Source: JANMDU01 sp031375105 (lineage in GTDB: Bacteria > Pseudomonadota > Gammaproteobacteria > Burkholderiales > Burkholderiaceae_C). Taken from it: a DNA stretch of 64,000 bases. The stretch is from positions 1 to 64,000 of the forward strand of contig JANMHJ010000031.1 in NCBI GenBank assembly GCA_031375105.1, in the 5' to 3' direction. The notes below the pieces were generated by a model. That model had not been told where the DNA came from, ran no database searches, and worked only from the letters and a program-made list of their open reading frames with translations. Both the position numbers and the translations under genes were made by a program. This document shows positions 39,979 through 50,297 of this stretch, one piece after another. The first letter of the stretch is position 1; each line of letters begins with the position of its first letter.

Positions 39979-40611
39979 TCAAAACACCCAGTTTTTCTGC
40001 GCCGCATACACCGCATTCGGATACTCCGCTTTGCCGCGACTGCCGTTGTAGCGGCCTAGCGCCATGTAGGTGTCGCCGCGTTCGCGCTCTAGGTAGTGGC
40101 GCAGGATGACGCAGCCGAAGCGGATGTTCGTTTGCATGTGGAAGAGTTTGCCGGCATCGCCATCGCCGATCACGCGCGCCCAGAAGGGCATGATTTGCAT
40201 GTAGCCGCGTGCGCCCACCACGCTGATGGCGTGTTTGCGGAAATTGCTCTCGACTTGGATCAGGCCGAGGACGAGCGATATGTCGAGGCCTGCGCGCTTG
40301 GATTCGTACCAGACGGTTTGCAGGAATTCTTTGCGGGTCTCGAAATCGGTTTTCTTCTTCCTGAGCCGCGTGCTCATCTCGCCGAGCCAGCGCAGATATT
40401 GCAACCGGCCTTCGGTGTTGTTGAACTCGGGCACAGGGGGCGCACTGCTGGCAATCGCGGCGCTCAACGCGCCGCGTACGGAGTCTGCGAGAGGCTCTTC
40501 GAGTTGGCGGCCTGCGTAAGCAATGGAAGGTAGCTGCAAAAGTGCGATCATGCTTGTATATTGCAGCGCAGCACCGCTTAGAGCATTCTCAAGAAATATT
40601 CTTCGCTTCAT
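39979..40611 (-). CDS. lytic transglycosylase, SLT domain, 210 aa
   Basis: Cleaves peptidoglycan glycan strands in the periplasm. The SLT motifs are DISLVLGLIQVESNFRKHAIS (catalytic glutamate in QVESNF), GARGYMQIMPFWA, IRFGCVILRHYL and YMALGRYNGSRG. The N-terminal ~35 residues look like a signal peptide (SGAALQYTSMIALLQLPSIAYA). It overlaps the DUF418 gene by 4 bp (ATGA), implying co-translation. Confidence 0.93.
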   Translation of the reverse strand: MKRRIFLENALSGAALQYTSMIALLQLPSIAYAGRQLEEPLADSVRGALSAAIASSAPPVPEFNNTEGRLQYLRWLGEMSTRLRKKKTDFETRKEFLQTVWYESKRAGLDISLVLGLIQVESNFRKHAISVVGARGYMQIMPFWARVIGDGDAGKLFHMQTNIRFGCVILRHYLERERGDTYMALGRYNGSRGKAEYPNAVYAAQKNWVF

Positions 40612-41816
40612 AAAAGATTTTTACCATGACCAGCTGCCGCATGGCTTTTACCGAGCCAAATAGACAATGGATCGCGCCAACCTCGCTGGTGCGCCCAAAC
40701 TGCCAGCTTCAACGCGCCAAGCCAAAGGCAAAGCAAGGAAATAAAGGCGGCAATGGTATGTTTGAATATATCGGTGAGCCAGCCACCAAAAACTGGATTG
40801 ACGCAAATCACCAGAAATATCGACAAGCCAAGATACATCGTCAAAGAGTATTTTGCGGCTATTGCGAATTGAGCCAACAAAGGCGATACAACAGACGAAC
40901 TTTCGCGCATATACCAAGCTAAGCAGCAGAACAACCACCAAATGCCAACAGGAATAGAAAGCAAAACAAAACTGCCCACGAGATTCACATCGGATGCCAC
41001 CACTTGCAAACGAGTCGCAAAAATAGCGATAGAAAGCGTCAAGCAGGTACTCAGGAAAGTTTGCACTAAACCGGGTGCGTGAGACCAAAACTTGACGGCA
41101 AAAGCACGCTTACTCAATAACCTCAAACGATATGCCAACATACCCGAAATAGTTAGCCAGATATAAACTGGCAACATAAAACTGGTAGAGGCTAGAACGA
41201 TATAGCCATAGTATTCAATATTCAATTGAAAAAAATCTCGCCAAAGAGAGAATTCTGCAAACAGCCGCTTAGTTTCAGATGCTGGCGTCTCCTGTAGCGA
41301 TGCTAAGAAAACCAGAAGAATGACCAAAAATTGGGTGATGATCGTCGCCACCGCCCACTTTTTCCAAATTCGCAACAAGCCAGATATCTTGATGCGCTTT
41401 TGGCCTTGTGAAGTAGCCCAGCGCGTTGCAATCCAACCGCAGATCGCATAGATCGTCAGAACATCACCAAAGTAAACGAACACGCCATGCAGAACACCAA
41501 GTATCAAGAGCTTGCCGTATCTTCGCCGAAGTGCGCTTGTGACGGGCAATTGGTTCTTCATTGATTGCTTTGCGATACTTTGAAGGCTATAGCCAAATAA
41601 AAAACAAAGAAGAGGCCAAGCTTTGCCTTGAAAGAAGAAAAACAACAAGGCGTACAAAACCACGGATGCTGAGGAGTCGCCAGGATGAGGCATGCCCATG
41701 GGCACGACATGCTCTGGCGCAAATGAGTAGCCCATTCCATTGACAACGAATACACCAAAGACAGCGAGAACACGCAAGATATCTGCGCGCTGATCGCGAG
41801 TGCTCTGAACCATCAT
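40608..41816 (-). CDS. DUF418 family membrane protein, 402 aa
   Basis: Polytopic inner-membrane protein with about ten hydrophobic helices. The N-terminal RADILRVLAVFGVFVVNGMG and the PLLCFLFGYSLQ stretch, together with a FFFQGKAWP segment, match DUF418/YeiB-type proteins related to acyltransferase_3 membrane enzymes. Substrate unknown. It is AT-rich relative to core genes and coupled to the lytic transglycosylase gene. Confidence 0.75.
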   Translation of the reverse strand: MMVQSTRDQRADILRVLAVFGVFVVNGMGYSFAPEHVVPMGMPHPGDSSASVVLYALLFFFFQGKAWPLLCFLFGYSLQSIAKQSMKNQLPVTSALRRRYGKLLILGVLHGVFVYFGDVLTIYAICGWIATRWATSQGQKRIKISGLLRIWKKWAVATIITQFLVILLVFLASLQETPASETKRLFAEFSLWRDFFQLNIEYYGYIVLASTSFMLPVYIWLTISGMLAYRLRLLSKRAFAVKFWSHAPGLVQTFLSTCLTLSIAIFATRLQVVASDVNLVGSFVLLSIPVGIWWLFCCLAWYMRESSSVVSPLLAQFAIAAKYSLTMYLGLSIFLVICVNPVFGGWLTDIFKHTIAAFISLLCLWLGALKLAVWAHQRGWRDPLSIWLGKSHAAAGHGKNLL

Positions 41817-41819
41817 TCC

Positions 41820-43559
<1,740 letters not shown>

Positions 43560-43702
43560 GGGCGTTGCTGTCTGTATGCGTGAACGTGGACGTGAAGAAT
43601 GAACAAAACTGAGGAGCAAATTGAAACAACTGCAAGTGGGAGTCTTGCAATACGGCGCGAGCCGTGTATCATCGTTTCAGTTTAAAGAATTTGGAGTTGA
43701 TT

Positions 43703-44485
43703 ATGCTCGACCGGGACGGCTTTCGCCCCAATGTCGGCATCATCTTGCTCAACCAGAAAAACCAGGTGTTTTGGGGCAAAAGAATACGTACCCATTCCTG
43801 GCAGTTTCCGCAAGGCGGCATCGACCGGGGTGAAAACCCCGAGCAGGCGATGTTTCGCGAGCTGCATGAGGAGGTCGGGCTCAAACCCGAGCATGTGCAG
43901 ATCATCGCGCGGACGCGAGACTGGTTGCGCTATGAGGTGCCCGACCGCTTCATCAAGCGTGAAGCGCGTGGCCATTACCGTGGCCAAAAGCAAATATGGT
44001 TTTTGCTACAACTGATCGGCCACGACTGGGATTTGAACCTGCGCGCCACAGATCATCCAGAATTCGATGCTTGGCGTTGGAATGATTATTGGGTGCCGCT
44101 GGAATTGGTGGTGGAGTTCAAGCGCGGCGTTTATAAAATGGCGCTCAATGAGCTCTCGCGCTACCTGCCAGTGGGCGAACGTTGGAACCATGATGTCTCT
44201 CGCGACGAGCGCGCACCGGGCGAGGCGGCTGATTTGCAGTTTGAGCAAATCGGCCAACGCCGCCGCCCTTATGGCAATTTCGCGGCAGCGCCGGGCCGCA
44301 GCTTTGGGGCACAGCGCGAGCGGATTTCCCGCCTTTCAGAGCTAGAGCTGCCGCCAGGGGCCAGTTTTGACCCGCATCCTACCGAGCATTACGAGCAAGA
44401 CCCCGCGCAAGCCTTCGTTCAGCAGCATCCCCATGATGAACCACACGACACGCACGACGATTTAGGCCAACATCATCATGAATAA
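43703..44485 (+). CDS. rppH: RNA pyrophosphohydrolase, 260 aa
   Basis: Nudix enzyme that removes pyrophosphate from mRNA 5' ends to start decay. The start at ATG 43703 with GGAG upstream gives MLDRDGFRPNVGIILLN. The Nudix box is GGIDRGENPEQAMFRELHEEVG. The C-terminal ~100 residues, beyond the conserved domain, are low in complexity and histidine-rich near the end, as seen in Burkholderiales RppH. Adjacent to proS on the opposite strand, a conserved neighbourhood. Confidence 0.94.
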   Translation: MLDRDGFRPNVGIILLNQKNQVFWGKRIRTHSWQFPQGGIDRGENPEQAMFRELHEEVGLKPEHVQIIARTRDWLRYEVPDRFIKREARGHYRGQKQIWFLLQLIGHDWDLNLRATDHPEFDAWRWNDYWVPLELVVEFKRGVYKMALNELSRYLPVGERWNHDVSRDERAPGEAADLQFEQIGQRRRPYGNFAAAPGRSFGAQRERISRLSELELPPGASFDPHPTEHYEQDPAQAFVQQHPHDEPHDTHDDLGQHHHE

Positions 44486-44996
44486 GCATTTTTTTGCGTT
44501 AGTGCCTTCTTTGCTGGTCGGGTTGCTGATCGGTTTGGGCAGCTGCATGGCCGCAGCGCAGTTCATTGCAGACGATCCTGATTGGAAAGAATCCGAAGTG
44601 CCGCCACCGCCAGCCTTCGATTTGAAACGCCTCGTGCCGGTAGATATATCGGTGCGCTCGCAGCTGAAATGGGGCGTTGACCCCGATTCCATCAAGATCA
44701 TGCCTGAGGGTATCGTCCGCTATGTGGTGGTGGCGCAGTCTGAGAGTGGCGTGGTCAATGCCATGTATGAAGGCATTCGCTGCAACAAGGGCGAGTTTCG
44801 CAGCTATGCGCGGCACAATCCGGGCAGTGGCTGGGTCAAGACGAGCAACTCAGATTGGATACCGCTGCGCCAATCCACCTCCTCACGGCATCCGGAAGCG
44901 CTGGCCAAGCAAGGTATATGCGATGGCGCTGCACCGCCGAGCAATGTGCCAGCGGCGATTCGCAGCCTACGCGCTGGCTCGCCGATTCCGCAATAA
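44478..44996 (+). CDS. CNP1-like family protein, 172 aa
   Basis: Betaproteobacterial secreted protein of the CNP1-like family, typically found between rppH and proB. An N-terminal signal peptide (~1-26, LLVGLLIGLGSCMAAAQ) precedes DDPDWKESEVPPPPAFD, which is characteristic of the family. The cysteine pair (Cys103 region and Cys149 region) may form a disulphide. Its start overlaps the rppH end by 8 bp. Function unknown. Confidence 0.88.
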   Translation: MNKHFFALVPSLLVGLLIGLGSCMAAAQFIADDPDWKESEVPPPPAFDLKRLVPVDISVRSQLKWGVDPDSIKIMPEGIVRYVVVAQSESGVVNAMYEGIRCNKGEFRSYARHNPGSGWVKTSNSDWIPLRQSTSSRHPEALAKQGICDGAAPPSNVPAAIRSLRAGSPIPQ

Positions 44997-45049
44997 CAAA
45001 GCTCGGAGGCTCGGCAGCCAACAGAGTTCGGCCCCAAGCGCTCCGATGG

Positions 45050-46210
45050 CTAGAGCGATGGACTCCTGAGCACCAAATTGTCTTTGTGCACCATCTCAGA
45101 TTCGCCGGTATAGCCCAGCAAAGCCTCAAATTCGCTTGACGCTTTACGGCAAATCAACCGGGCTTCTGCCGCAGCGTAGTTGGCCAGGCCGCGGGCAATC
45201 TCAGCGCCTTGCGTATCCACAATCGCAATCACATCCCCGCGCGAGAAATCGCCCTGCACGGCCGTCATGCCCACAGGAAGCAGGCTCACTTTGCCGCCTT
45301 GCAAACGCGTTGCGGCACCATCGTCCACCGTCACGCTGCCCGCCAATTGCAAGTGATCGGCCATCCATTGCTTGCGCGCTTGCTGCTTGGCCGTTTGCGC
45401 CACCAACAGCGTGCCAATCGCCTCGCCTTGTATCAAACGAAGCAAAGCATTGGGCTCACGCCCCCAAGCGATCACGGTGCTTGCGCCCGAGCCCGCGGCG
45501 CGTTTGGCCGCGAGGATTTTGGTGATCATGCCGCCCTTGCCAATGGATGAGCCCGCGCCGCCAGCCATCTTCTCCAAGGCCGGATCTCCCGCCTTGGCGG
45601 TGTGAACGAACTCTGCTGCAGGGTCTTTGCGCGGATCGGCGGTGTAGAGACCTTTTTGATCGGTGAGGATCACATAGGCATCGGCTTCCACCAAATTGGC
45701 CACCAGCGCACCCAGTGTGTCGTTATCACCAAACTTGATTTGATCATTGACCACGGTGTCGTTTTCATTGATCACCGGGATCACCTGATGCGCCAGCAGG
45801 GTCAGCAGCGTGGAGCGAGCATTGAGATAGCGCTCGCGATCCGCCAAATCCGCATGGGTGAGCAGCACCTGCGCACTGCGCAGCCCCTGCTCGCGCAGCT
45901 TGCTTTCATACATTTGCACCAAGCCCATCTGCCCTACGGCAGCAGCAGCCTGCAGCTCATGAATAGCTTTCGGGCGCGTTGCCCAACCCAGCCGCTTCAT
46001 GCCCTCAGCAATCGCGCCGCTCGACACCATCACCACTTCGCGCCCATCTTTGACCAAAGCTGCCAATTGCTCACACCACAACCCAATGGCTGCTTCATCC
46101 AGCCCACGGCCCTCGTTGGTGACCAAGCTCGATCCTACCTTCACGACCACGCGACGCGCTTTGGTCAGAGAAGCGAAGGAAGCCGTACGAGAAGCTGATT
46201 TATCAAGCAT
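45050..46210 (-). CDS. proB: glutamate 5-kinase, 386 aa
   Basis: First step of proline synthesis: glutamate to gamma-glutamyl phosphate. ATG 46210 gives MLDKSASRTASF and then VVVKVGSSLVTNEG; the frame extends far upstream through repeat copy 11 but that part is not expected to be translated. VSSGAIAEGM, VIPVINENDTVV and FGDNDTLGALVA are kinase motifs. The C-terminal PUA domain is present. obgE lies upstream on the same strand, a conserved order. Confidence 0.96.
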   Translation of the reverse strand: MLDKSASRTASFASLTKARRVVVKVGSSLVTNEGRGLDEAAIGLWCEQLAALVKDGREVVMVSSGAIAEGMKRLGWATRPKAIHELQAAAAVGQMGLVQMYESKLREQGLRSAQVLLTHADLADRERYLNARSTLLTLLAHQVIPVINENDTVVNDQIKFGDNDTLGALVANLVEADAYVILTDQKGLYTADPRKDPAAEFVHTAKAGDPALEKMAGGAGSSIGKGGMITKILAAKRAAGSGASTVIAWGREPNALLRLIQGEAIGTLLVAQTAKQQARKQWMADHLQLAGSVTVDDGAATRLQGGKVSLLPVGMTAVQGDFSRGDVIAIVDTQGAEIARGLANYAAAEARLICRKASSEFEALLGYTGESEMVHKDNLVLRSPSL

Positions 46211-46214
46211 TTTA

Positions 46215-46262
46215 GGCTGATTGCCCTTATAGAATATGCGCAGAGTGCTATTAACTTTATAG
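46215..46262 (-). repeat. 49-bp dispersed repeat, copy 11
   Basis: Reverse-oriented copy between obgE and proB, ending 4 bp before the proB ATG: TTAATAGCACTCTGCGCA and ATTCTATAAGGGC. It lies where the proB ribosome binding site is expected. Confidence 0.85.
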
Positions 46263-46274
46263 TGACCTAACGGG

Positions 46275-47396
46275 TCAAGCGGGTGCTTCACCACCGGACA
46301 AGCGTGGATCGAATTGCGGATCAAAGCGTGGGTCGACATCCACGGGCGCTTTCGTCGCGTCATGCACTTTGCGCACATGCGAGTAAATGTCTTTGCACAA
46401 CACATCCAAGCCTTGGCGTGCGAGTGCAGATATTTCATACACTGGCAGCGCATCTTTTGCTTTGATTTTGAGCGCAGTGCGGTAGCGCTTCACAAAATCT
46501 TTCACCAAAGCGCTTCTTTCGTCTTCAGGCACCATGTCCAGCTTGTTTAAAACCAGCCAACGCGGTTTGGCATACAGCTCATCGTCGTATTTTTTCAGCT
46601 CGCCCACAATCGCCTTGGCTTGCGCCACGGGGTCCACCGCATCGTCAAACGGTGCCATATCAATCACATGCAGCAGCAAGCGCGTGCGCTGCAAATGCCG
46701 TAAAAACTGATGCCCAAGACCTGCGCCTTCGCTCGCGCCCTCAATCAAGCCCGGCAAGTCAGCCACCACAAAGCTCTGCTCCGGCCCAACGCGCACCACA
46801 CCTAAATTCGGATGCAGCGTGGTGAATGGGTAATCGGCAATCTTGGGGCGTGCATTAGAAATGGAGGCAATCAGCGTCGATTTGCCGGCATTGGGCATGC
46901 CCAGCAAGCCCACATCGGCCAACACCTTGAGTTCGAGCTTCAATTCTTTGCGCTCACCCACGCCGCCGGGCGTTTTCTGGCGCGGTGCGCGATTGATTGA
47001 GCTTTTGAAGCGCATATTGCCATAGCCACCATCGCCGCCTTTGGCCAGCAGACGCTGCTCGCCCAGCTCGAGTAGCTCCATGATCACATCGCCGGTCTCG
47101 GCATCAGAGATGATCGTGCCAGGCGGCATCTTCAGCACAATGTCGCCACCGGCCGCGCCAAACATATCTGAGCCCATGCCGTTTTCGCCGCGCTTGGCAT
47201 CGTAGCGACGCGAGAAACGGTAATCGACCAAGGTGTTTAAGTTGTCATCGGCCACGGCATACACATTCCCGCCGCGCCCACCGTCGCCACCATTGGGTCC
47301 GCCGAATTCTTTGTATTTTTCGTGGCGAAACGAGACGCAGCCATTGCCTCCATCGCCAGCGGCTATGTCGATAAAGGCTTCGTCAACGAATTTCAT
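46275..47396 (-). CDS. obgE: GTPase ObgE (CgtA), 373 aa
   Basis: Ribosome-associated GTPase acting in 50S assembly and stress control. The glycine-rich Obg domain (MKFVDEAFIDIAAGDGGNGC, GDGGRGGNVY) is followed by the G domain with G1 GMPNAGKSTLIASI, G3 VADLPGLIEGA and G4 LNKLDMV. The C-terminal ~35 residues form the variable tail. Usual order obgE-proB downstream of rpmA. Confidence 0.96.
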   Translation of the reverse strand: MKFVDEAFIDIAAGDGGNGCVSFRHEKYKEFGGPNGGDGGRGGNVYAVADDNLNTLVDYRFSRRYDAKRGENGMGSDMFGAAGGDIVLKMPPGTIISDAETGDVIMELLELGEQRLLAKGGDGGYGNMRFKSSINRAPRQKTPGGVGERKELKLELKVLADVGLLGMPNAGKSTLIASISNARPKIADYPFTTLHPNLGVVRVGPEQSFVVADLPGLIEGASEGAGLGHQFLRHLQRTRLLLHVIDMAPFDDAVDPVAQAKAIVGELKKYDDELYAKPRWLVLNKLDMVPEDERSALVKDFVKRYRTALKIKAKDALPVYEISALARQGLDVLCKDIYSHVRKVHDATKAPVDVDPRFDPQFDPRLSGGEAPA

Positions 47397-47421
47397 GATG
47401 GCTTAGAGTTTAGAGAGAAAA

Positions 47422-47453
47422 ATACCGGACGCAAAAGGCGCAAAAGTTACGCG
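47422..47453. repeat. inverted-repeat element, half copy C
   Basis: ACCGGACGCAAAAGGCGCAA and AAGTTACGCG match the right arm of copy B with A substituted for G in several units. No opposing arm is found, so it is a solo half. Confidence 0.6.
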
Positions 47454-47476
47454 TGGGGAATTACAGTCTTCGTATT

Positions 47477-47503
47477 AAAAAAGCCCCGGCGAGCGGGGCT
47501 TTT
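47477..47503 (-). terminator. rho-independent terminator of the rplU-rpmA operon
   Basis: AAAAGCCCCG, 5-nt loop, CGGGGCTTTT; on the operon strand it is followed by TTTTTTAA. It separates rpmA from obgE. Confidence 0.9.
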
Positions 47504-47527
47504 GGGGAACAAGCTACCGAAGCTGCT

Positions 47528-47791
47528 TTAAGCCGCAACAGTAGTAATGTTGATCATGTGCTTGTTCAAAGCGCCTTTGTGAGAAAAACTCACATGGCCA
47601 TTTGTCAAAGCATACAAGGTGTGGTCTTTGCCAATACCGACGTTCACACCGGGGTGGAACTTGGTACCGCGTTGACGAACAATGATCGCGCCGGCCGAGA
47701 CCAGTTCGCCACCAAAGGCTTTCACGCCAAGCATTTTGGGCTGTGAATCACGCCCGTTTCGCGTCGAGCCGCCGCCTTTTTTCTGTGCCAT
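47528..47791 (-). CDS. rpmA: 50S ribosomal protein L27, 87 aa
   Basis: L27 lies near the peptidyl transferase centre with its N-terminus contacting tRNA. MAQKKGGGSTRNGRDSQPKMLGVK, the KAFGGELVSAGAIIVRQRG core and the DHTLYALTNG segment are diagnostic. No long N-terminal cleavage extension is present. It follows rplU by 12 bp. Confidence 0.98.
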   Translation of the reverse strand: MAQKKGGGSTRNGRDSQPKMLGVKAFGGELVSAGAIIVRQRGTKFHPGVNVGIGKDHTLYALTNGHVSFSHKGALNKHMINITTVAA

Positions 47792-47803
47792 TTCAAGAGC
47801 TCC

Positions 47804-48430
47804 TTATTTCTTGATGCCGCCGACCAACTCGTCGCACAGCTTCTGGAATTCTTCCATCTTGCCATCGCGCAGCAAAGCTGCTTGCTCGGCCCAAGAGGAA
47901 GGATTGGCCAAACTGAAGCGTCCGCCGGATGCTTTGAGCATCGCGGTCATGTCTTCAGCTTTAGCTTCTGCTAATTTGGCGAAGGTGGTGATGCCGTTGG
48001 CAGCGAGAACCATGGCGATTTTCGGGCCAATGCCTTCGATGATTTCGATGTCATCCCTACCGGCTTTTTGTGCCACAGCGATCACCGGGGCAGATGCTGC
48101 CTTCATGATGCCGCCCTTGCCGTCAGCGATTTCCGCAATGAACAGCTCGGTGTAATTTTGACGATGGCCTTGGCGCTTTTGATAGTGCTTACGACGACGC
48201 ATCTTGAAGATGCGCACTTTGTCGTGCCTGCCTTGTGCCACAACTGTGGCTTTGATTGCTGCGCCAGGAACCAAGGGTGCGCCTATTAAGAAATCAGTGC
48301 CATTGCTGACAGCCAAAATCTCATCCAGCACAATCTCTTGGCCTATGTTCGCAGCGATCTGTTCTACTTTAAATTTTTCGCCAGCAGCAACTTTGTATTG
48401 TTTGCCACCGGTTTTTACGACCGCGTACAT
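47804..48430 (-). CDS. rplU: 50S ribosomal protein L21 with helix-hairpin-helix extension, 208 aa
   Basis: Residues 1-~103 are a normal L21 (MYAVVKTGGKQYKVAAGE, RIFKMRRRKHYQKRQGHRQ) that binds 23S rRNA. The remaining ~105 residues are not part of proteobacterial L21: an Ala/Lys linker, then DDIEIIEGIGPKIAMVLAANG (~127-147), a helix-hairpin-helix of the kind seen in DUF4332-like proteins, and a helical end KMEEFQKLCDELVGGIKK. The frame is continuous with no stop between the parts. Extended L21 proteins are known to me from Bacteroidetes; here it is unexpected. Confidence 0.93.
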   Translation of the reverse strand: MYAVVKTGGKQYKVAAGEKFKVEQIAANIGQEIVLDEILAVSNGTDFLIGAPLVPGAAIKATVVAQGRHDKVRIFKMRRRKHYQKRQGHRQNYTELFIAEIADGKGGIMKAASAPVIAVAQKAGRDDIEIIEGIGPKIAMVLAANGITTFAKLAEAKAEDMTAMLKASGGRFSLANPSSWAEQAALLRDGKMEEFQKLCDELVGGIKK

Positions 48431-48452
48431 AAGAACCTCATTGATTGAGTTG

Positions 48453-48476
48453 GCTTTTCGGTTCGCGCCGAAAAGC
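48453..48476 (-). promoter_or_regulatory. hairpin in the rplU leader
   Basis: GCTTTTCGG and CCGAAAAGC form a perfect 9-bp stem with a 6-nt loop, 22 bp upstream of the rplU ATG. No T-run follows, so a leader structure or translational control element is more likely than a terminator. Confidence 0.5.
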
Positions 48477-48513
48477 TCGTTAGATCTCCCCGGAGGATTC
48501 CGAAGAGCCTTCG

Positions 48514-48542
48514 ATTATAGCATGGTTAGCCGTTACTAACAA
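48514..48542 (-). promoter_or_regulatory. sigma-70-type promoter for rplU-rpmA
   Basis: On the minus strand TTGTTA (48542-48537), a 17-bp spacer and TATAAT (48519-48514) match the housekeeping consensus closely, about 85 bp upstream of rplU. Confidence 0.75.
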
Positions 48543-48596
48543 GCCACTTATCCTGAGCGCTGCCGTGCACCTGTGGCGCAGGGGATAATCAAGGTA

Positions 48597-49367
48597 ATGT
48601 CAACGTCTAACAAAATCCTCTACGGCTTCCATGCCGTGGGTGTGCGCCTCAAAACCGCCGCCCCTTCTATCCTTGAGCTGCATATCGATGTGACGCGGCG
48701 CGATGCTCGCATGAAGCAGTTTCAAGACCGTGCAAGGGAGGCCGCAGCCGCGACGCCGGGCCTCAAAATCATCGAATCGGACGGCGCACGCCTGACCCGC
48801 ATGTGCGGCGGCATGATGCACCAAGGCGTGCTCGCGGTGGTCAACCCGCTGGTGCAAGCGCACTCGGTGGACGATGTGCTTGACCAACTCGAAGCCACAG
48901 AAAATGCCCAGCCTGCCTTGATTTTGGTGCTCGACGGCGTGACCGATCCACACAACCTAGGCGCTTGTCTGCGCGTGGCCGATGGCGCTGGCGCACATGC
49001 CGTGATCGCACCCAAAGACCACGCTGTGGGCATCAACGCCACGGTGTCCAAAGTGGCCAGCGGCGCGGCAGAAACCGTGCCGTATTTGATGGTGACCAAT
49101 CTGGCCCGCACCTTGGGCGAACTGAAAGAACGCAACATTTGGATCATCGGCACCAGCGAAGATGCGACCAAAACCATCCACGAAATTGACCTCAAAGGCC
49201 CAGTCGCGCTGGTGCTCGGCGCAGAAGGCCCCGGCATGCGCCAACTCACGAAAAAAACCTGCGACGAGCTGGTGCGCATACCCATGCTGGGCGCAGTGGA
49301 AAGCCTGAACGTGTCAGTAGCCAGTGCGGTGTGTCTGTATGAAGCGGTGCGCCAGCGTGCGGCTTGA
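48597..49367 (+). CDS. rlmB: 23S rRNA (guanosine-2251-2'-O)-methyltransferase, 256 aa
   Basis: SPOUT-class rRNA methyltransferase of the RlmB/TrmH family. The N-terminal substrate-binding domain (KILYGFHAVGVRLK) is followed by the SPOUT knot motifs LILVLDGVTDPHNLGACLR, VALVLGAEGPGMRQL and PMLGAVESLNVSVASAV. ATG 48597 (MSTSNKILYGFHAV) follows AAGG; an upstream in-frame start at 48573 is less plausible. Confidence 0.94.
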   Translation: MSTSNKILYGFHAVGVRLKTAAPSILELHIDVTRRDARMKQFQDRAREAAAATPGLKIIESDGARLTRMCGGMMHQGVLAVVNPLVQAHSVDDVLDQLEATENAQPALILVLDGVTDPHNLGACLRVADGAGAHAVIAPKDHAVGINATVSKVASGAAETVPYLMVTNLARTLGELKERNIWIIGTSEDATKTIHEIDLKGPVALVLGAEGPGMRQLTKKTCDELVRIPMLGAVESLNVSVASAVCLYEAVRQRAA

Positions 49368-49417
49368 ACGATTGACGAACTGATTCTAATTTTCCAACCC
49401 AAAACAACATGACTATT

Positions 49418-49461
49418 ACTATGAAAAAAATAGCAAACTATGCAGTATTTATAAGGGCAAT
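49418..49461 (+). repeat. 49-bp dispersed repeat, copy 16, at a lipoprotein start
   Basis: ACTATGAAAAAAATAGCA, CTATGCAG, TATTTATAAGGGC keep the repeat's spacing and tail. The ATG inside it (49421) is the likely start codon of the next gene. Confidence 0.6.
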
Positions 49462-49783
49462 CACGCTCTTTTCCTCAATTTTTCTGCTTCAAGCCTGCAC
49501 CCAAGAACAGCAAAACAAAATCCAGCGTGACATTCAAAACTGGACAGGTACGAATGGGGTGCTGGAAATATATGCGGGTGACAAATTGGTGCGGCGGTTT
49601 GTAAAAATTGACAAGCTCTCCACCGCGATGGGCACTGACGACAACAGGCCTCGGCCTTATCGTTTTGGCTATGGCGTGCTCGATGAGAATCTCAACATGA
49701 TTGCCGATCCGGGCGAGAAGCGCGTGTATTTTGAGATCAGCGATTACGCTTCGAATTACGTGTTTTTTGAAAATCCGCGCTGA
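49421..49783 (+). CDS. small lipoprotein of unknown function, 120 aa
   Basis: From ATG 49421 the product is MKKIANYAVFIRAITLFSS followed by the lipobox FLLQACTQEQ (Cys ~26), a canonical signal for lipid attachment. An alternative ATG at 49409 adds four residues. The mature part (EIYAGDKLVRRFVKIDKLS, YRFGYGVLDENLNMIADPGEKRVYFEISDY) forms likely beta strands with no recognised family. Its first twelve or so codons are formed by a copy of the 49-bp repeat. It follows rlmB by about 50 bp. Confidence 0.75.
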   Translation: MKKIANYAVFIRAITLFSSIFLLQACTQEQQNKIQRDIQNWTGTNGVLEIYAGDKLVRRFVKIDKLSTAMGTDDNRPRPYRFGYGVLDENLNMIADPGEKRVYFEISDYASNYVFFENPR

Positions 49784-49810
49784 TCACTGCCCGCACCCAA
49801 GCGCTGAAAA

Positions 49811-50296
49811 TCACAGTTTGAGCGCCCAGGTTTCGCTCACCAAATCTTGCCCAAAGCCTTGGTAGGGGGCGCTTTCAATCAGTTGGAAGCCGCGTTTTTG
49901 ATAGATGGCGCGAGCGGCCAGCAAGCAGGCATTGGTCCAGAGCACCATCTCTTGGTATCCTCGCTCGCGGGCGAAGCGGATCGCCTCGTCGGTCAAATGT
50001 GCGCCCAAGCCCAGGCCGCGGGCTTGGGGTGTGAGGATCAGCATGCGCAGTTGCGCGGTGGTTTGATTTTTTCGTGCGACGAAGACACTGCCGACGCGCT
50101 CGCCTTTGATTTCAGCAATCCAGCAGCGCTCCCCATCTGGCTGGAAATTCTTCACAAAATCCGCGCAGATGCTGGCCACCAAGCCTTCAAACTCCCAGTT
50201 CCAGCCATACTCCTGCGCATAGAGCAAGCCATGCTGTGCGATGACCCAGCCGATGTCTCCGGGCTGAAGCTCGCGCAAAACAAGTTGAGCGTCCAT
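49811..50296 (-). CDS. GNAT family N-acetyltransferase, 161 aa
   Basis: Motif A is MLILTPQARGLGLGAHLTDEAIR (acetyl-CoA loop Q/R-G-x-G-L/A), with a preceding ERVGSVFVARK strand and a following ACLLAARAIYQKRGFQLIES (motif B). The N-terminus LRELQPGDIGWVIAQHGLLYAQEYGW is typical of the class that resembles MarR-fused GNATs. Substrate unknown. It lies 1 bp from the chromate transporter genes on the same strand. Confidence 0.88.
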   Translation of the reverse strand: MDAQLVLRELQPGDIGWVIAQHGLLYAQEYGWNWEFEGLVASICADFVKNFQPDGERCWIAEIKGERVGSVFVARKNQTTAQLRMLILTPQARGLGLGAHLTDEAIRFARERGYQEMVLWTNACLLAARAIYQKRGFQLIESAPYQGFGQDLVSETWALKL

Positions 50297-50297
50297 A

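Noticed and set aside
43560..43619. Longer proS start adding 20 residues
   Set aside because: The extra residues are unlike prolyl-tRNA synthetase; MKASQFLIST at 43559 is the family's start.
46211..46453. Longer proB frame upstream of 46210
   Set aside because: It passes through repeat copy 11 and the end of obgE in another frame; the conserved protein begins at 46210.
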